Counted from the first letter of the stretch, positions 25,721-38,455 are shown. The stretch: DNA of 64,000 bases from Monilinia fructicola (GCA_008692225.1 VICG01000008.1:569001-633000), one strand, 5' to 3'. Translations and numbers: made by a program. Notes: generated by a model not told the origin, from the sequence alone.

Positions 25721-28504
25721 CATTTGTTTATTGTAAGAGTTTTTATAAAAAATATTGAAAATATAAAATAAAATAAAAATAAATGAATATTAATTCAAAT
25801 TATAAATAGAAAGATATATTATTATTTAATTTTAGTTTTAGAAACAAAATTAAATTAAAAAAAAATTAAATAAAGTTATTACAAATTAAAGATTATAAAA
25901 ATAACACTTAAATAATTAAAATTGGATCTTAGATTACTATAATAATAATTTATTTTGAAAGTAATAAGTTATTATTTAAATAAATTTATATAATCCTAAA
26001 AACATTATAAAAAATATATTAATTGGTAGATTAAGATATATAAGGTAGTCAAATAATTAATAATATTATTATAGTAATATTAAAAATAAATCTTACTTTT
26101 TAAATAAAGGGATATTAGGTTGACTCTAGAAATTCTTAATAAATACCTTATATATAAAAAAGGGATCAAAATGTTAATTCCAATATTTCCAAAAGATACA
26201 AAAATAGAATTTATTAATTTTATTAATATTATTATCTTTATTATAGATTATATAATTACTATATTATTAATATTCTTTGGGTTCAATTCCTATCAAAATA
26301 TTCTTTTTAAAAATAATAATAATAATATTAAACTAATTAAAATAAATATAATAAATTTTAATAAATTAGGGTTAATATTTTAAGTTAATAAAGCAGTATT
26401 AATAATAAATGTTTTTTGGGTTATAGCAAGAGTATAGAATCTATTAATAATAAAAGGATAATTCGATTTGTATAATAACGAGGTATAGGAAAGAGTCTAC
26501 AATATAATAAATATAAAATGGGGAGAATTACAAAAATGAATAAAATTGGATATAAAAAATAAATTTTTAAAAAAAGTAATTATAGAAGAGTATATTTCGA
26601 ATACACAAAATGTTATAAATTCATTAATAAAAAGGAGCGATTAAAAGATTTAAGAGTAAGCATTATTAATTATCCTACTTTTAAAAAAAGCAATAATATA
26701 TAAACAATATATAAATCTAATAAAAAAACAAAAGTGTAATTTAATTGTGTTAGTGTATAAGAAAGATATAGCTAAAGCAATTGTAATAATTAGCAAAGAA
26801 TAATTAGGTAAAAACTGGGGTAAAACTATAATTATATTTAAATTAATTGATAATAAAAAAAAACAATTATAAAGTAATAATTAAGTATATAATTTAATTA
26901 TAAAAATAAAAAAATAGAGATTAATAAAAAAATAAGAAAGAAAAAAATTAAAAGAAGAAAAAAAGAATAAAGAAGAAAGAGAAAAAAACTAGTAAATCAG
27001 TTATTTTGCAAAAAAAAAAGCTAGAGAATCAATTATATTATGGGTTAAAGAGATTATAAATATAAATAAAGTAATATTAAATATTTTAAGAAAATACAAA
27101 GGAAATAAAGAGTAATATATTGATACAAAAAACGATGATATAAAATAATAATAATAAAATCATTTAAAATGATGAAGAAAATATAATTATAAGAAGGGAA
27201 GATAAAGGTATTTATATTGGATTAGTAAATATAATAAAGAATATAACTAAAAAAAAGGAAAATCCTGATATTTGTATTAAAGCTGAAAATCAAAATAAAA
27301 ATTGCAAATAGAATAAATAATTTAAAAGATTTATGTTAAAATTAATAAAAAAATTAATGGGATGAACAAATTGAAATAAAAATAAATTGTTAAAAGAATT
27401 TAATAATTTTTAAATATTAGTTAGAATAGTAGGGGGAATATCAATTAAAAAATTTTATAGGGAAATCTTTAAGAATTGGAATATTTTAATAAATTTTGGT
27501 TTAAAACTATTAATATTAGAAAGAGGGATGGATAATATATAAATGAAGTATAATATTATAATTAAAAATTGCTATTTAATAATAAAAAGAAAAAAAGCTA
27601 AAATAATAAATAAAAATTTAATGGAAATAGATTTTAAAGAATGTATACTATACCAAAAAACTAAAGCTCCAATATTTTTAAAAATTTGATTTGATATATA
27701 TAAATTAATCTTAAACTTTATAAATAAAAGATTATAATTTTTATAGAGGGATAATATCCATTTTATAAAATATACAATATATATATATTAATTTTATAAA
27801 GTTTTATTAAACTATAATACAAAATATTTAATAGATTACCATTTTGCAAATAAGCATATTATAATCTAAATTACAAAAATTAGATTTTATAAATAATATA
27901 TAATATAATTAAAAGTAAAATAAAACCAGATTGCTAATATATATATTAATAAAAACGAAGTAGTTTTTAATCTATTAATACTAATTTGAATATACTTTTA
28001 AGTATTACAAAATGAAAATAAGTATAATAATTATTAATAAAAATAGTTTAATATTATAATTAAACAATAAAAGCCTAAATAAAATGGGATTGAATAGTAT
28101 ACTTTATTTGTTAGAAAAAATAATGGAATACAATTTGTAACTAAACGAAAATCGAAGAATTAAATCTAACATTGAAAAGGTATTAAAAGCAGAAAAAAAG
28201 GATAAAGTAATAAAAGAGTAATATTTTATATTGTATATTAAAGTGATATTAAAGTAGTACTGGGGTAAGTTAAAGAAGAGTGCGGATAATAATATAAGTA
28301 GGGTAAAAACCTATACTTATTTTTTTTTCTTTTGCTTAAAAGGATATTATTTAATATAAAAGCTAAAAAAACAATAGAAAAGGAATGTTTATAGGATATT
28401 AATTAACGAAATTTTTTTTTATAGAACCCTAAAAGATATTATTATTAATTCAAAAAGCGATATACAATGATTTACTAGAATGTTAAATATAAAAGAGAAA
28501 GCTA
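25721..28504 (+). other. Gypsy copy 1 region between chromodomain and 3' LTR
   Basis: About 2.8 kb of AT-rich sequence. One surviving open frame is at 26120-26383 (87 codons), hydrophobic and Asn/Ile-rich. There is no similarity that I recognise. A comparable stretch is present in Gypsy copy 2. Confidence 0.5.
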
Positions 28505-28648
28505 TATTAAAAAGCAACCTTTCTAACAGGGTTACATAATTATTTACGCTAATATTTAAAAGGAAAGGATCCTAAATCCTTTCCTTTTCTCCTTATGAAT
28601 AATTATCTTATTTCAGTTGACCCCTCTGTTTCCTTGTACCTCGTTACA
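28505..28648 (+). repeat. 3' LTR of Gypsy copy 1
   Basis: 144 bp direct copy of 19743-19886, begins TATTAAAAAGC and ends GTTACA; differences are transitions. Confidence 0.95.
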
Positions 28649-28868
28649 ATTTCTTTTAAAAAGAAAGAATTATTTATTTTAAAATTAAAATTATTAATAT
28701 AATTTATATAATATACTTATAAAATTTAATAAAATTTATCAATTAGTATATAAAGATTAATATAAAATTGTTTAATAAATAAAGTTACTATATTTAAATT
28801 TAATATCAAATATAATAATGAAAATAGAGGATTACGATCGAAAAGCGGTGACCCAATTAGGTTAGATT

Positions 28869-28909
28869 GTTCAGTTGGCCAGTGTGTTCAGTTGGCCCGT
28901 GGAACCTTC
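28869..28909 (-). repeat. Right 41 bp TIR
   Basis: Inverted identical copy of 18825-18865. Confidence 0.95.
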
Positions 28910-28911
28910 TA

Positions 28912-29129
28912 TTGAAAATGTATTCGATACTTCGCTTGTACAAACCTCGAAACCCAAACCATCTATCCTTACGACAATTCTCTGCCAGTGCGTCTAATTT
29001 CTCCTTACCAATACCGACATCCTTGAAACTTCTCGGCATGCCGAGCTCACTCACAATGGCACCTGCAGAATAGAAGACATGATACATTCTACGAACCGAA
29101 GAATCTTGGCAGCGTGCAATTGGTGTCAA
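28912..29129 (-). pseudogene. C-terminal fragment of iron-containing alcohol dehydrogenase/maleylacetate reductase
   Basis: The minus-strand frame reads YHVFYSAGAIVSELGMP, then FKDVGIGKEKLDALAEN, and KDRWFG. This is characteristic of the C-terminal helical domain of the iron-type alcohol dehydrogenase/maleylacetate reductase family. Upstream (above 29129) no continuation of the family is visible, so the NAD- and metal-binding N-terminal part is missing. The downstream end is cut by the TIR element, and its last six codons lie at 18803-18822. About 70 of some 380 expected residues remain. Confidence 0.65.
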
Positions 29130-30183
29130 GGGCTAGTATCCAGCTCTGATTTGTTAGCTCAAGTTTCCGTTGGAAGTTGATATTGAAAGAATAAATCTAT
29201 TCATAATTCAAAAATAGACCCCCCAACAGTCTACTGTAATCTGATCATGATTTCGGGATGACTCCAAATAATAGTCGTTTCGATCTTTTGTAACTCATTA
29301 TTCCGAGCCAATGTTTTTGGTTGTTAAGGTTTCCGTGATGGACCCATACAACGCCATTCAGATTGTTCCGCGGATCATTTCGCACCACTCACAAAAAATC
29401 ATGGTAAAATCATGGTTCTGATATTCTGGAAGAATTCCGAATCTTTAGATATGCAACAAAAGTGAATTAGCGGGGAAATTCCGAATATATCCAAAGGTTT
29501 CTGATTGCAAGACCAATTGAATTCGGAATTCCGACGTTTGGATATGAAATAAAAGTTTGGCCAGAACGATGAAGCATGCGTGCCAATGAGTTGAGTGAAT
29601 GCATAGTTCGGGATACGGCTTTAGTTACTCAATTTGTGCCTTGCAGATGGTATATTCAGGAATTGATTGATGAATGAGGGAAGGGAATGGAAGGAAAAGA
29701 GGAGCGTGGTTTGTTATGAAGCCAATAATGGTGTATGTCAAAGACGCAGCAATGCAATTTAGACTCTACAAAAACAAATACAAGCATGCGATAATGGATG
29801 ATAGCGCCCTGGAGCTTGACTTGTTGAGCGGTATAAAGACAATCCAAGCACCAAGTACAGTACCTCGAGCGCAAAGCGATATGAGTCTTTTCCAGGCGGC
29901 GTAACGATAGAAAAATTTCCTTCAAGATCTCCATGCGTCCTCTGTATCTTATTGATAGTTCACGATTTATCAAATGATGTAATATCCTGTATACAACGCC
30001 ATTATCCACGAAAGCATCTCCCTCGGAGTACAGTACAATCCCACGAAAAGCGGACCCCGTCCACCCCCTCGCTTAGCCTCGCTAGAAAACTCTTTACAAA
30101 CTCTTTGCAGATTTTTCTATCTGATTTCATGCAATATATTTTTGAACAGAATGACATGCTTCAACAAACAATCAAGCAAAGCC
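29130..30183. other. No supportable gene
   Basis: Moderate-GC intergenic sequence; short frames only. It has a loosely repeated AATTCCGAAT-like motif at 29430-29530. Confidence 0.4.
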
Positions 30184-30284
30184 GCCCGGCTAGCTCAATC
30201 GGTAGAGCGTGTGACTCTTACGATTCAATATCTATGAGTTCTTCTGAAATCACAAGGTTGGGGGTTCGACCCCCCCGTTGGGCT
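30184..30284 (+). tRNA. tRNA-Lys(CUU): tRNA-Lys(CTT) with 28 bp intron
   Basis: Exons are 30184-30220 and 30249-30284. The acceptor stem is GCCCGGC/GTTGGGC (with two G-U pairs), the discriminator is T, and the D-arm is GCTC...GAGC. The anticodon stem TGTGA/TCACA encloses loop CTCTTAA, giving anticodon CTT. The T-arm is GGGGG-TTCGACC-CCCCC. The intron is inserted after position 37, the canonical nuclear tRNA intron site. The mature length is 73 nt. T-rich sequence downstream (from about 30309) can serve as Pol III terminator. Confidence 0.97.
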
Positions 30285-31960
30285 CAATTCCCATCATTGA
30301 ACGCTTGATTCTTTTCATTTTTTTGATATTTTCTAGTGTTCTTTTTCAATTTTTTGGGGAGGAAGTTTTTGTTGTAGATACATACATACTACTATTTATA
30401 TATTGCTATATATACTTACTTTTACTATATATATATAGATATAGATTTTTGGTGCGCTGGGTGAGAGAAAGGAGGTTAGATCGGTTCTCAACACCACTAG
30501 TGTGGAGTGAATGCTTCCTTACCCCTCCTTACTCCACTGTCCTGATGGCCTAAAGTCCTTGGAAGGTTTAACTTTGGATTACTTATTTAAAGGCTCTTCA
30601 CACCATACTCTCTTGAAAACACAAGCAAAAGACAAAAGACAAAATGGGGATGTCATTTAGTATGGAGCTATCAATTCCTCAGCAGTCAATGATCTTAGAG
30701 TTCCTGAGCATCCAGGTATTGACCACAACGGAGATAGTGGGGAAACAAGGCTGGATACAATCACAGATGACGACAGACTGAGGTAGTTGAAGATGAAAGT
30801 TCCACGTGAAGCATCGTTAGTTTTTCGGTTGGACTTCTCTCAAAGTTTTATGACAATGGGGATAATTGATGACAACTGTCTTTTGTATGATCTGGCGACA
30901 GCAGTGAGATGAGATGGAAATGAGATGAAGACGTGAAGTAATTAGTATGGGATAAGAGTATGGGATAAGAAGTACAAGACCCAACTTAGCCATGCTTCAG
31001 AACCATCTATCTCCTGATTCATGATAGCTTGAAGGACCTAGCATTTCCGGGGTTGACAACAACCTCTTCATGATTTCGGGAGAAATTCAGGAAACACCAA
31101 TCCTGTGGATACTCAGTTTCAATTAGGATTCTGTCCCCATTCACAATCAATACATGAATCTCCACCGTTAGATGTTACGGGCATGCAGAGAATATATCTA
31201 CCCAAAGCAGGGAACTACTTGGGAGTTTGTGGAGAGTGAATATCTAGTCCGTCCGTCTCCTCCTTTCCTCTTCCACTCAACTTTTTGATCGGCGTAAAGA
31301 AATGAACTTATGAGACATTCAAAAACCCTTCTTTTCTATGCTACCAGAAAAATAATTGACCGTGTGAGCCAAAAGACGCGATTTTATAAGGAAGTGGTTG
31401 CGATACAGGTGAATTCATGAGCACGTGACCCACCTCACATATTACCTTTGGTTCAACTCTGAATAGTTACAATATTAGAGAGATACCTTTAACAAACTGG
31501 TTTTATACGATAAATTCATCAATACGTATCACCTAGGGGATCTTACCGGAAGAAATTGTGAACTAAGAGATAACTGTCCTTTTGACGCTTATTCCTGGAC
31601 TCGATTATGTGACGAGAACCAAAGAAAGCACTTTACTATCATATTGAATCCTTTTATGATTCTGCAACAGTAACCTGGAAGAATCATATTCAGCTTAATT
31701 GTCATTTAGTGAGGATAAGACTAAAACCGAGTTGAATGAAGGTTCATAACGCCCGGATGAGTCGTGAAATATACAAGAGCTCATGATTCCACGGGGAAGA
31801 ACTATAAATCAACATCCCCCAGTGACCTGCCTAAATGTGCGACTAATGATGCTCTTGATTCTTTATGTTCTCGATTTTCTTGATATTCCCGTTGGTCGTT
31901 TGCAGTATCTTCCTGGCAGCTTATACAGAGTCGTAGTTTCTCTGCGCGGCGTTGAAAAGA

Positions 31961-32003
31961 TATGGATGGATGGATGGATGGATGGATGGATGGATGGATG
32001 GAT
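31961..32003. repeat. (GGAT)n microsatellite
   Basis: About ten perfect tetranucleotide units. Confidence 0.95.
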
Positions 32004-32954
32004 TATGGCAATTTACAACCTTACCTTACATTTCAAGCCCAAAATATAGTACGAACCATTCACCGATTCTTATCATCCCTCTGTACATCGTTTACCATCC
32101 GCTCTCATGCCAATCCTCTAATTCTCCATAGCCTTCATCTACTCACACCATGAAGCCAGTATCATCCAAGACACCTTACACAATCCGAAACAGTATAGAT
32201 CTTCGAAAGCTGAAAGAGATTCGGGGAAAGATATATTGCACGAGCTAAATCGGTGAGAAATATTTGGAACCAGGCAGTTGTCGATTGAAATACAATTGAC
32301 AACAACGAAGTGGTTGCTGTGCCATGATAGAGGCAAGAAGGTGATGGCAAAGAAGTGATGAGATGAGATGAGATGTCCCGACAGCAACAGCATGAGAAAA
32401 ATAAAAATAAAACTATTCTCGCAACTTGACTAGAACGCTAAGTGTTGAACGAAAGCACAGAACTGAATCTTAATATACATATTATAAGCATGCAACGACT
32501 CGAAAAAAACCTCTGAATCTTCATGATAGAACAACGACGATATGCCATTGTTGCATTCCTGGACAAGAAGGGGGGAGGTGGTACATCGACTCAACAGAAC
32601 ACGAGCGCGACAAGTTCGAGGAATCGGAGCTCCATCCAGCTTCCGGCCCAAAGAATAGTAAATTACAAATGCCAAAACGATAATCCAGAACCGATAGTAG
32701 CATATGGTATCGTCTTCCGTCCGAAAATGACATCGATATTCCAAGCTGCCAGAAAATATACGCTCCTGATCTTCTCACCCAACCAACCTCTACCACCAAA
32801 GGTTCGCTTAAATCTCCACGCAAACTCCCCGTCCATCAACTTCCAATTTCGGCGTCTCGTCTCGTCTCGACCGAGATCGAGATCTACTCAACGCAGCACC
32901 CTGTTTCCCGCCTACCATCCTCGTGGCTCTTGGTCAAATATATGACGAACAGTT

Positions 32955-33016
32955 ACATCGACATCGACATCGACATCGACATCGACATCGACATCGACAT
33001 CGGCATCGGCATCGGA
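32955..33016. repeat. (CATCGA)n hexanucleotide microsatellite
   Basis: Perfect hexamer units grading into CATCGG. Confidence 0.95.
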
Positions 33017-33771
33017 ACAGCTCGGCCATCATGGCGATGTAAATAAACAGGCCAAAGACCATAAAGCCTATGTATCCATAAGATTTTATCACTACGGCAA
33101 TACACACAGCTCAAGCAAACATCCCTCTCACCACCACCCAAAAAACGAGCAGGAAACGAAAAAAACAGCAAGCCCAGCGCGCCACCCATGCCCTCGAAAT
33201 GCGAAAAAATCAAGCCAGATGAATCGCGCTTACACAACTCATGAATCTTCAGCAGCATGTACGACCAGCACCACGCAACGAGCAACAACGGCGCGAGACT
33301 CAAACATCCGTGCAATCGCAGCGTCCAGGAGAGAACCCCGCGCAGAAGAACCCCATGCATGCATACCTCTTCCCCTTCCCATTCCCCTGCCCATCATCCA
33401 TCTCACCAATCCATGGAGACACGAAAAGAATCGCCGCACGTCCTCCCACCCCCAACCTCCTCCATCATCCAACGCCACGCTCCGCCTCCGACCATGACTC
33501 CCACAACAACAAATCCACAAATCCACAATCAAAGAACAAAAGACCTCTCATTTCCCCCCTTTCTCCCCACGCACCCCCCAAGAAGAGCCCCACCAGAACC
33601 AGCACCAGCACCAGCACAACAAACTTACCCTCTACCCTCTACCCTCCACCCGCCATCCCCACGTACAAAACACCAAATCAGCAATCCAGACGGACAAGAA
33701 CCAAAAGCCACAACATCCCATCTTCCATCTCCCATCTCCCATCCCCAAATACCTCAACAAACCCATCCACG

Positions 33772-33826
33772 TAACATAACATAACATAACATAACATAAC
33801 ATAACATAACATAACATAACATAACA
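33772..33826. repeat. (ATAAC)n pentanucleotide microsatellite
   Basis: About eleven perfect units. Confidence 0.95.
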
Positions 33827-35217
33827 CAACATCCATGAATAACACAACACAACATAAAACCAGCAGCCAACCAGCCAGCCAACCAACGTACATCAAGGGA
33901 TCCTGCGATGAGATTCCCGGATGGGAGATATATCGTAACATATCATGTTGTAACATCCACACACCCCCCCCCGCCCCCCCCACACACCCAACCCCCCCTC
34001 TCCCCCCACACAAAAACAACATCCCATAAAACACACATCCATCACCCTAAAAAAAGCGTTTCCAAACAAAACCCAAACACACAATTTCACGAGTCAAAAA
34101 ATTGCGATAGCCATACCTACCCACCTCTTACCTCCTACCTACCTCTTACCTCCTACCTACCTCTTACCTCCTACCTACCTTGCCCACCTACCTACCTACC
34201 CACGCACCCACCCACGAATCAGATAACTCACCGACCACCAATGAGTGAGTGAGTGAGTGAACTAGACTAGACTAGACTACACTACACTACACTACACTAC
34301 TCCGTAGACTATGGGTATTGGGGGGGGGGGGGTGTTTACCGAGGAGGCACCAATCTTATATCTATACAACAGTCGATGTTGTAAATTTGGATTATGTAAT
34401 GTAATGTAATGTAATGTACATTCCGAGGACGACGATAGATTGGAAGGGTATCGCAACACATCACATCACATCGCAACACATCACATCACATCGCAACACA
34501 TCGCATCACATCACATCGCATCACATCGTACCACATCACATCACATCGCACCAACTCACATCGCACCAACTCAACCCAAGCCAAGTCTGACTGTGTTCAA
34601 GATAATATCATATCATTCCAACACAACATTATTCCACACCGGCCAACCAACCCACCCACCAACCAACCAAGCATCCAAGCATCCAAGCATCCAAGCATTC
34701 ATTCATCCATTCATTCTCATATCTATCCATCCATCATCATTCTCGCCAGCGAGCAAGCAAGCTTCCAAGGAGAAGAGAGGTTTATCTAATATCGGAACAA
34801 TGCCTAGGTACGTAAACATAGAGTTCCACGTTCAAAAAATGAATCGAGGTAAGTTGATCCTACCTCAGAAACCGACCCGACTAACCAACCGCGCAACCAA
34901 AGGATAAAAAACGAGTCCATAGATGGTATTGCCAGTTAATCTCACGGATCGAAGATTCGAGAAGGGAAGAAAAAGAAGATGAAACCGAAAAAAAAAAGAA
35001 AAAGTATATCCACCTGCCATCAAATCTTCGAATCTACAACAACAAATCCACCATGTAATCCAACAACATTATGGAACATAAATTTCCAACCATCTCTCTA
35101 TACCCCTCTTCCTCCATGAATTATTATCCAGATATCACTCCATATCCATATCCATCTTCATCCCCATCTCCATTCGCAAATATCCAACCATGATATAGAT
35201 TATATGATATTGCGCCA

Positions 35218-37204
35218 TCATTCAATAATTGCATCTTCAGTTGGCTGTCCAGCTCCAGCACCATCTTCTTTCTTCTGAGCTGCTGCGCCACCAAAAGCCC
35301 AACCCATCCCAACTTGCCCTCTTAGCCTTTGTCTTTTCCTCTTCTTCTTTATCCTGAACCAATTGCAATGGTTTTGGTTTGTTTCCCGCAAATTTTCTCG
35401 TTTCCTTTCGAGGAGGACTGTTGCTACTAGGCGGTGTACTGACCTCACCGCTATCTCCGCTTATACTACTAGTCTCACTCTTTACCCCCGGGAAATTACC
35501 AGCTGTGGGGACTTGTCCCAAGGATGTGTGGCGAGAATTGGGCTTGCCGGCCATGGGACCAGTGCCGAAAAAGGTTTGTGAGGTTCGAGGTGTTTGGGGT
35601 CCATGGGCATGGAGGGGTGGTGAGGTTTGGCCACCTCTATACATTTGGTTGACAATTGATGCTCCACTACCTGTATATTGTTCGGACTTTAGGACGGCCA
35701 CCCTGTCTAACGCTTGACGAACGGCCAACTCCGAAGGGAATACTAGGTGCCGTTCCGGGATCCTGATTAAGGGATGAGTGGCTCATTGGCATAACAGATT
35801 GAGGTCGTGGTTTGCGACTTCCCATGGCCACAGTCTTCGCACGTTGAAGAATGGATGCGCCGCTAGCTTGTTCTTTTGGTGGAGGGGGTGGAAGGTCTTT
35901 ATCCTTATTAGCAGGTCCTTTGGTATCTCCAGTTTTGAAGTCTGAATCAAGAATTGCTTCAAAATCTTGATGCTGTAGAAGTCGCTCGATGATCTTGTTG
36001 ATGTACAAGGTTAACGCTTTATTCTGATCCTTGGCAGATTTAAGTTCGCCTTCAAGGCGACGGTATTGGTCATTTTCATTTTCAGTGTCGTTGAGTTCAG
36101 AAAGTTCATCTGCGAGAGAGGCTCCTGGAGATCTTCCCTCGAGAGCGTTGAGGGCATCAGCATTCGAAGATGATCCCCCCATGTATTCGAAATGATCCTT
36201 TGAGAAATCGCCATTCAATGTCTTTTCCTGCAAAAGTAATTGGAAACTCTCGTTATCTTCCATCAATCTCGCATTCGTCATTCTTGCTTCCAAGAGTAAC
36301 TTTTCGACCTCTTGCATTCTTCCACCTCCCATGTTCTCAGCTTCTGCCAACTTGATTTGAGATTCTGCCAATTCGAGTCGCAAGGATTCGATAAGCCTAT
36401 CTTTTTGTAGGAGTAATTTAGAATTGTTGCGAGAATCACTGCGATTCAAACCGGATGGAGGAGCGAATTGTCCATTTTCGACATTGGGGGAAGCATTGTT
36501 CGCTTCAAACATTAGCATGATGGATATTATCTCACATAATCTCACAACTTACAGCGTCTTGACAATCGTGATTCTTCGTCTGATGACGATCTCTGCGACA
36601 AAGAATCCTTTAATCGTTGAATGATTGTCTGCATCTCTTCCTCTCGATTTCGCCATCTCTTCCCGTTCTTTTTGTCATTGAACTTCTCTCGGCTTCGTAG
36701 ATTGATTCCATCTCTCTCTTCTGTCGAAGAGCATCTCTCTTTTCATTTTGTAAAGTCTCCAATTTCTCTTCATTTTCATGTAAGCGATCCTCTAATTTCC
36801 CTTGCTCCTGCAAAGCTTCATCCAGTCTTGATTGAAGGACTTGAGCTTGTTTCTGGAATTGCTCAGATATCGTTTCGGTTTTGCGAAGTCTCTCTTTCAA
36901 ATCATCCAAGAGAGCAATATTCTCCGCCCTTGCGTCATCGTCTGCAACAGATGGTACGCTGTTTGAACTGAGATTGGATGTACCAGCTCCCGGTCGTTGC
37001 ATGGCAGATCGTGCGGATAATGGGGTACCACTGCGTATTGAACGACTTCGTGCGTGTGTTCCGTTGGTAGTTGTCGTAGGTGAAGAATCTTTTGTTGGTG
37101 AACGTGTCGAAGTCCTTGTTGGAATAGCCGTACTGGAAGCATCTGATGAAAGTTCTACGACCAGCTCCCAAAGTGACTGGAGGTTTCTTTGTAGCTGCGG
37201 ACAT
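35218..37204 (-). CDS. Fungal coiled-coil protein ("M protein repeat"-like), 2 exons, frame broken four times
   Basis: The start is MSAATKKPPVTLGAGRR at 37204. Exons are 37204-36553 and 36502-35218, with a 50 bp GTAAGT intron carrying a GCTAAT branch point. The product has a Ser/Thr-rich N-terminus, long heptad-like charged coiled coils, a polyproline KDLPPPPPKEQ segment and an AFGG/Gln-Lys-rich C-terminus. The conserved protein is spread over all three frames. Apparent single-base shifts lie near 37150-37156, 36683-36692, 35688-35705 and 35298-35312. Correcting them (net minus 2 nt from 1937) yields an exact multiple of three, 644 residues. Function is unknown; the coiled coil suggests a structural or cytoskeleton-linked role. 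The family name is tentative. Confidence 0.7.
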
Positions 37205-38384
37205 TGTGATTGATTTGGAGGGTGGAGGGAGGGTAGAGGGTAGAGGGTAGATGGTAGATGCAATGCTATAGCCTAATTAACCTATAATTATTCTGAATGA
37301 AGGTATAATTAAAAAACGAAACGTTTTAATTTCGCGGCGAATGAATGATTTGATGTGAAACGTATGTATATCGGTATGTATGTATACGACTTGCAAGAGT
37401 AATAGAGAATGTAATGACTGCAGCAAGCAATATAGATGGATGGATATTTATTGCATGAAGGTTTGATGTTTTAATCAACTGTTGCCTCCGTTGCCGTTGC
37501 CGATAGAGTTTATTCTTGGACTTGTTCCGTGGTACAGACGGACTCTGTTACTAGTAATATAGTAATGGAGTGAGTAGGAGTGAGTAGTAGTAATAGTAAG
37601 AATAACCTTGGAAGAATAATAATAGAAACAATAACAAATTGAATTTTGGTTGTTGGGGCAAATGGCTTTCGTTGGTAGATGGTAAGTGAGAGAGTAGTGT
37701 AGCGTGGTGTGGTGTGTAGTGTAGTGTAGTACTAGTAGGTGTATGAGGTGAGTACTAGGTACTACTACTAGGTAAATCCAGGGACCAGGTAGCTTCAGCT
37801 TAGAATGGGATGAATGGATGGATGGATGGATGGATGGATGGATGGGATGTAAGTAAATATAGAAAGTGTTTATTATCGTAACTTTGTAGAATATTTCCTT
37901 GGATGAGAATTTGAGTGAGATTGGATTTGTGGTTGATTAATAAGTGGTTGTTTGATGGTTTTGAGAGAGGCACAATAATAGATCGATAGGTATGTCAATG
38001 GGTGGTACTTGCAAGAAGGAGGAGGAGAGGAGGAGGCGTAAGGTCAGGAAAATAAGGTGATGGAAAAGATGGTTGGTCAAGATGGTAAAGGTGATAAGGT
38101 GGAGGGAGGCAAGGCAGAGGATGCTTGCAGTGTGATGCGATAAGATCTCGTTTGGTATGTATGTATCTTTTTCTTTTGGTACGTACTCGAGGATCCAATA
38201 TGATACGTATGAATCAACGGTTGATGCGGTTGTAAACAAATCTACTGGGTATCGTGGGACATGAAGAAAATACCAAGATGAACTTGCTTGCATGTATCTT
38301 TTTGGTCAGGAGATACAACTAAAGCATACCTAGGGCGGGAAGTCAAGTGATGGATGGTGATGGGTGATGGGTGATGGGTGATGA

Positions 38385-38455
38385 TGGGTGATGGGTGATG
38401 GATGATGGATGATGGATGATGGATGATGGATGATGGATGATGGATTGATGGATGA
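38385..38455. repeat. GATGGATGAT degenerate microsatellite
   Basis: Consecutive GATGGATGATG and GGGTGATG units. Confidence 0.85.

Larger units (their letters stand above)
19743..28648 (+). mobile_element. RIP-degraded Ty3/Gypsy chromovirus (copy 1), 8.9 kb
   Basis: Direct LTRs of 144 bp each lie at 19743-19886 and 28505-28648. An exact 5 bp target duplication ATTTC flanks the element (19738-19742 and 28649-28653). Despite heavy AT drift and many stops, plus-strand translation still shows the order protease, reverse transcriptase, RNase H, integrase, chromodomain. About 2.8 kb without recognised domains follows the chromodomain before the 3' LTR. The LTRs differ by transitions only, as expected of RIP. 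Confidence 0.95.
18825..28909. mobile_element. DNA element with perfect 41 bp terminal inverted repeats, host of a nested Gypsy
   Basis: The terminal inverted repeats at 18825-18865 and 28869-28909 are identical over 41 bp, begin GAAGGTTCCACGGGCCAACT and contain two copies of GGCCAACTGAAC. TA flanks both ends. The non-Gypsy remainder is about 1.2 kb of AT-rich sequence (18866-19737 and 28654-28868) without an open frame, so this looks like a non-autonomous or RIP-destroyed class II element. The perfect TIRs contrast with the decayed interior. Confidence 0.85.
30285..35217. other. Long intergenic region dense in microsatellites
   Basis: No gene that I can support. It contains (GGAT)n at 31961-32003, (GACATC)n at 32955-33016, (ATAAC)n at 33772-33826, C-rich runs at 33961-34012, a (TACCTACC)-like repeat at 34115-34200, and CACATCACATCG-type repeats at 34455-34565. 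Open frames here are largely translations of these repeats. Confidence 0.5.

Noticed and set aside
26120..26383. 87-codon frame as an independent gene
   Set aside because: It lies inside Gypsy copy 1 and has the low-complexity composition of RIP-mutated DNA; kept only as part of the element's 3' region.
33219..34252. Several overlapping Pro/Thr/His-rich open frames on both strands
   Set aside because: They translate microsatellites and C-rich runs; no splice logic or motif.
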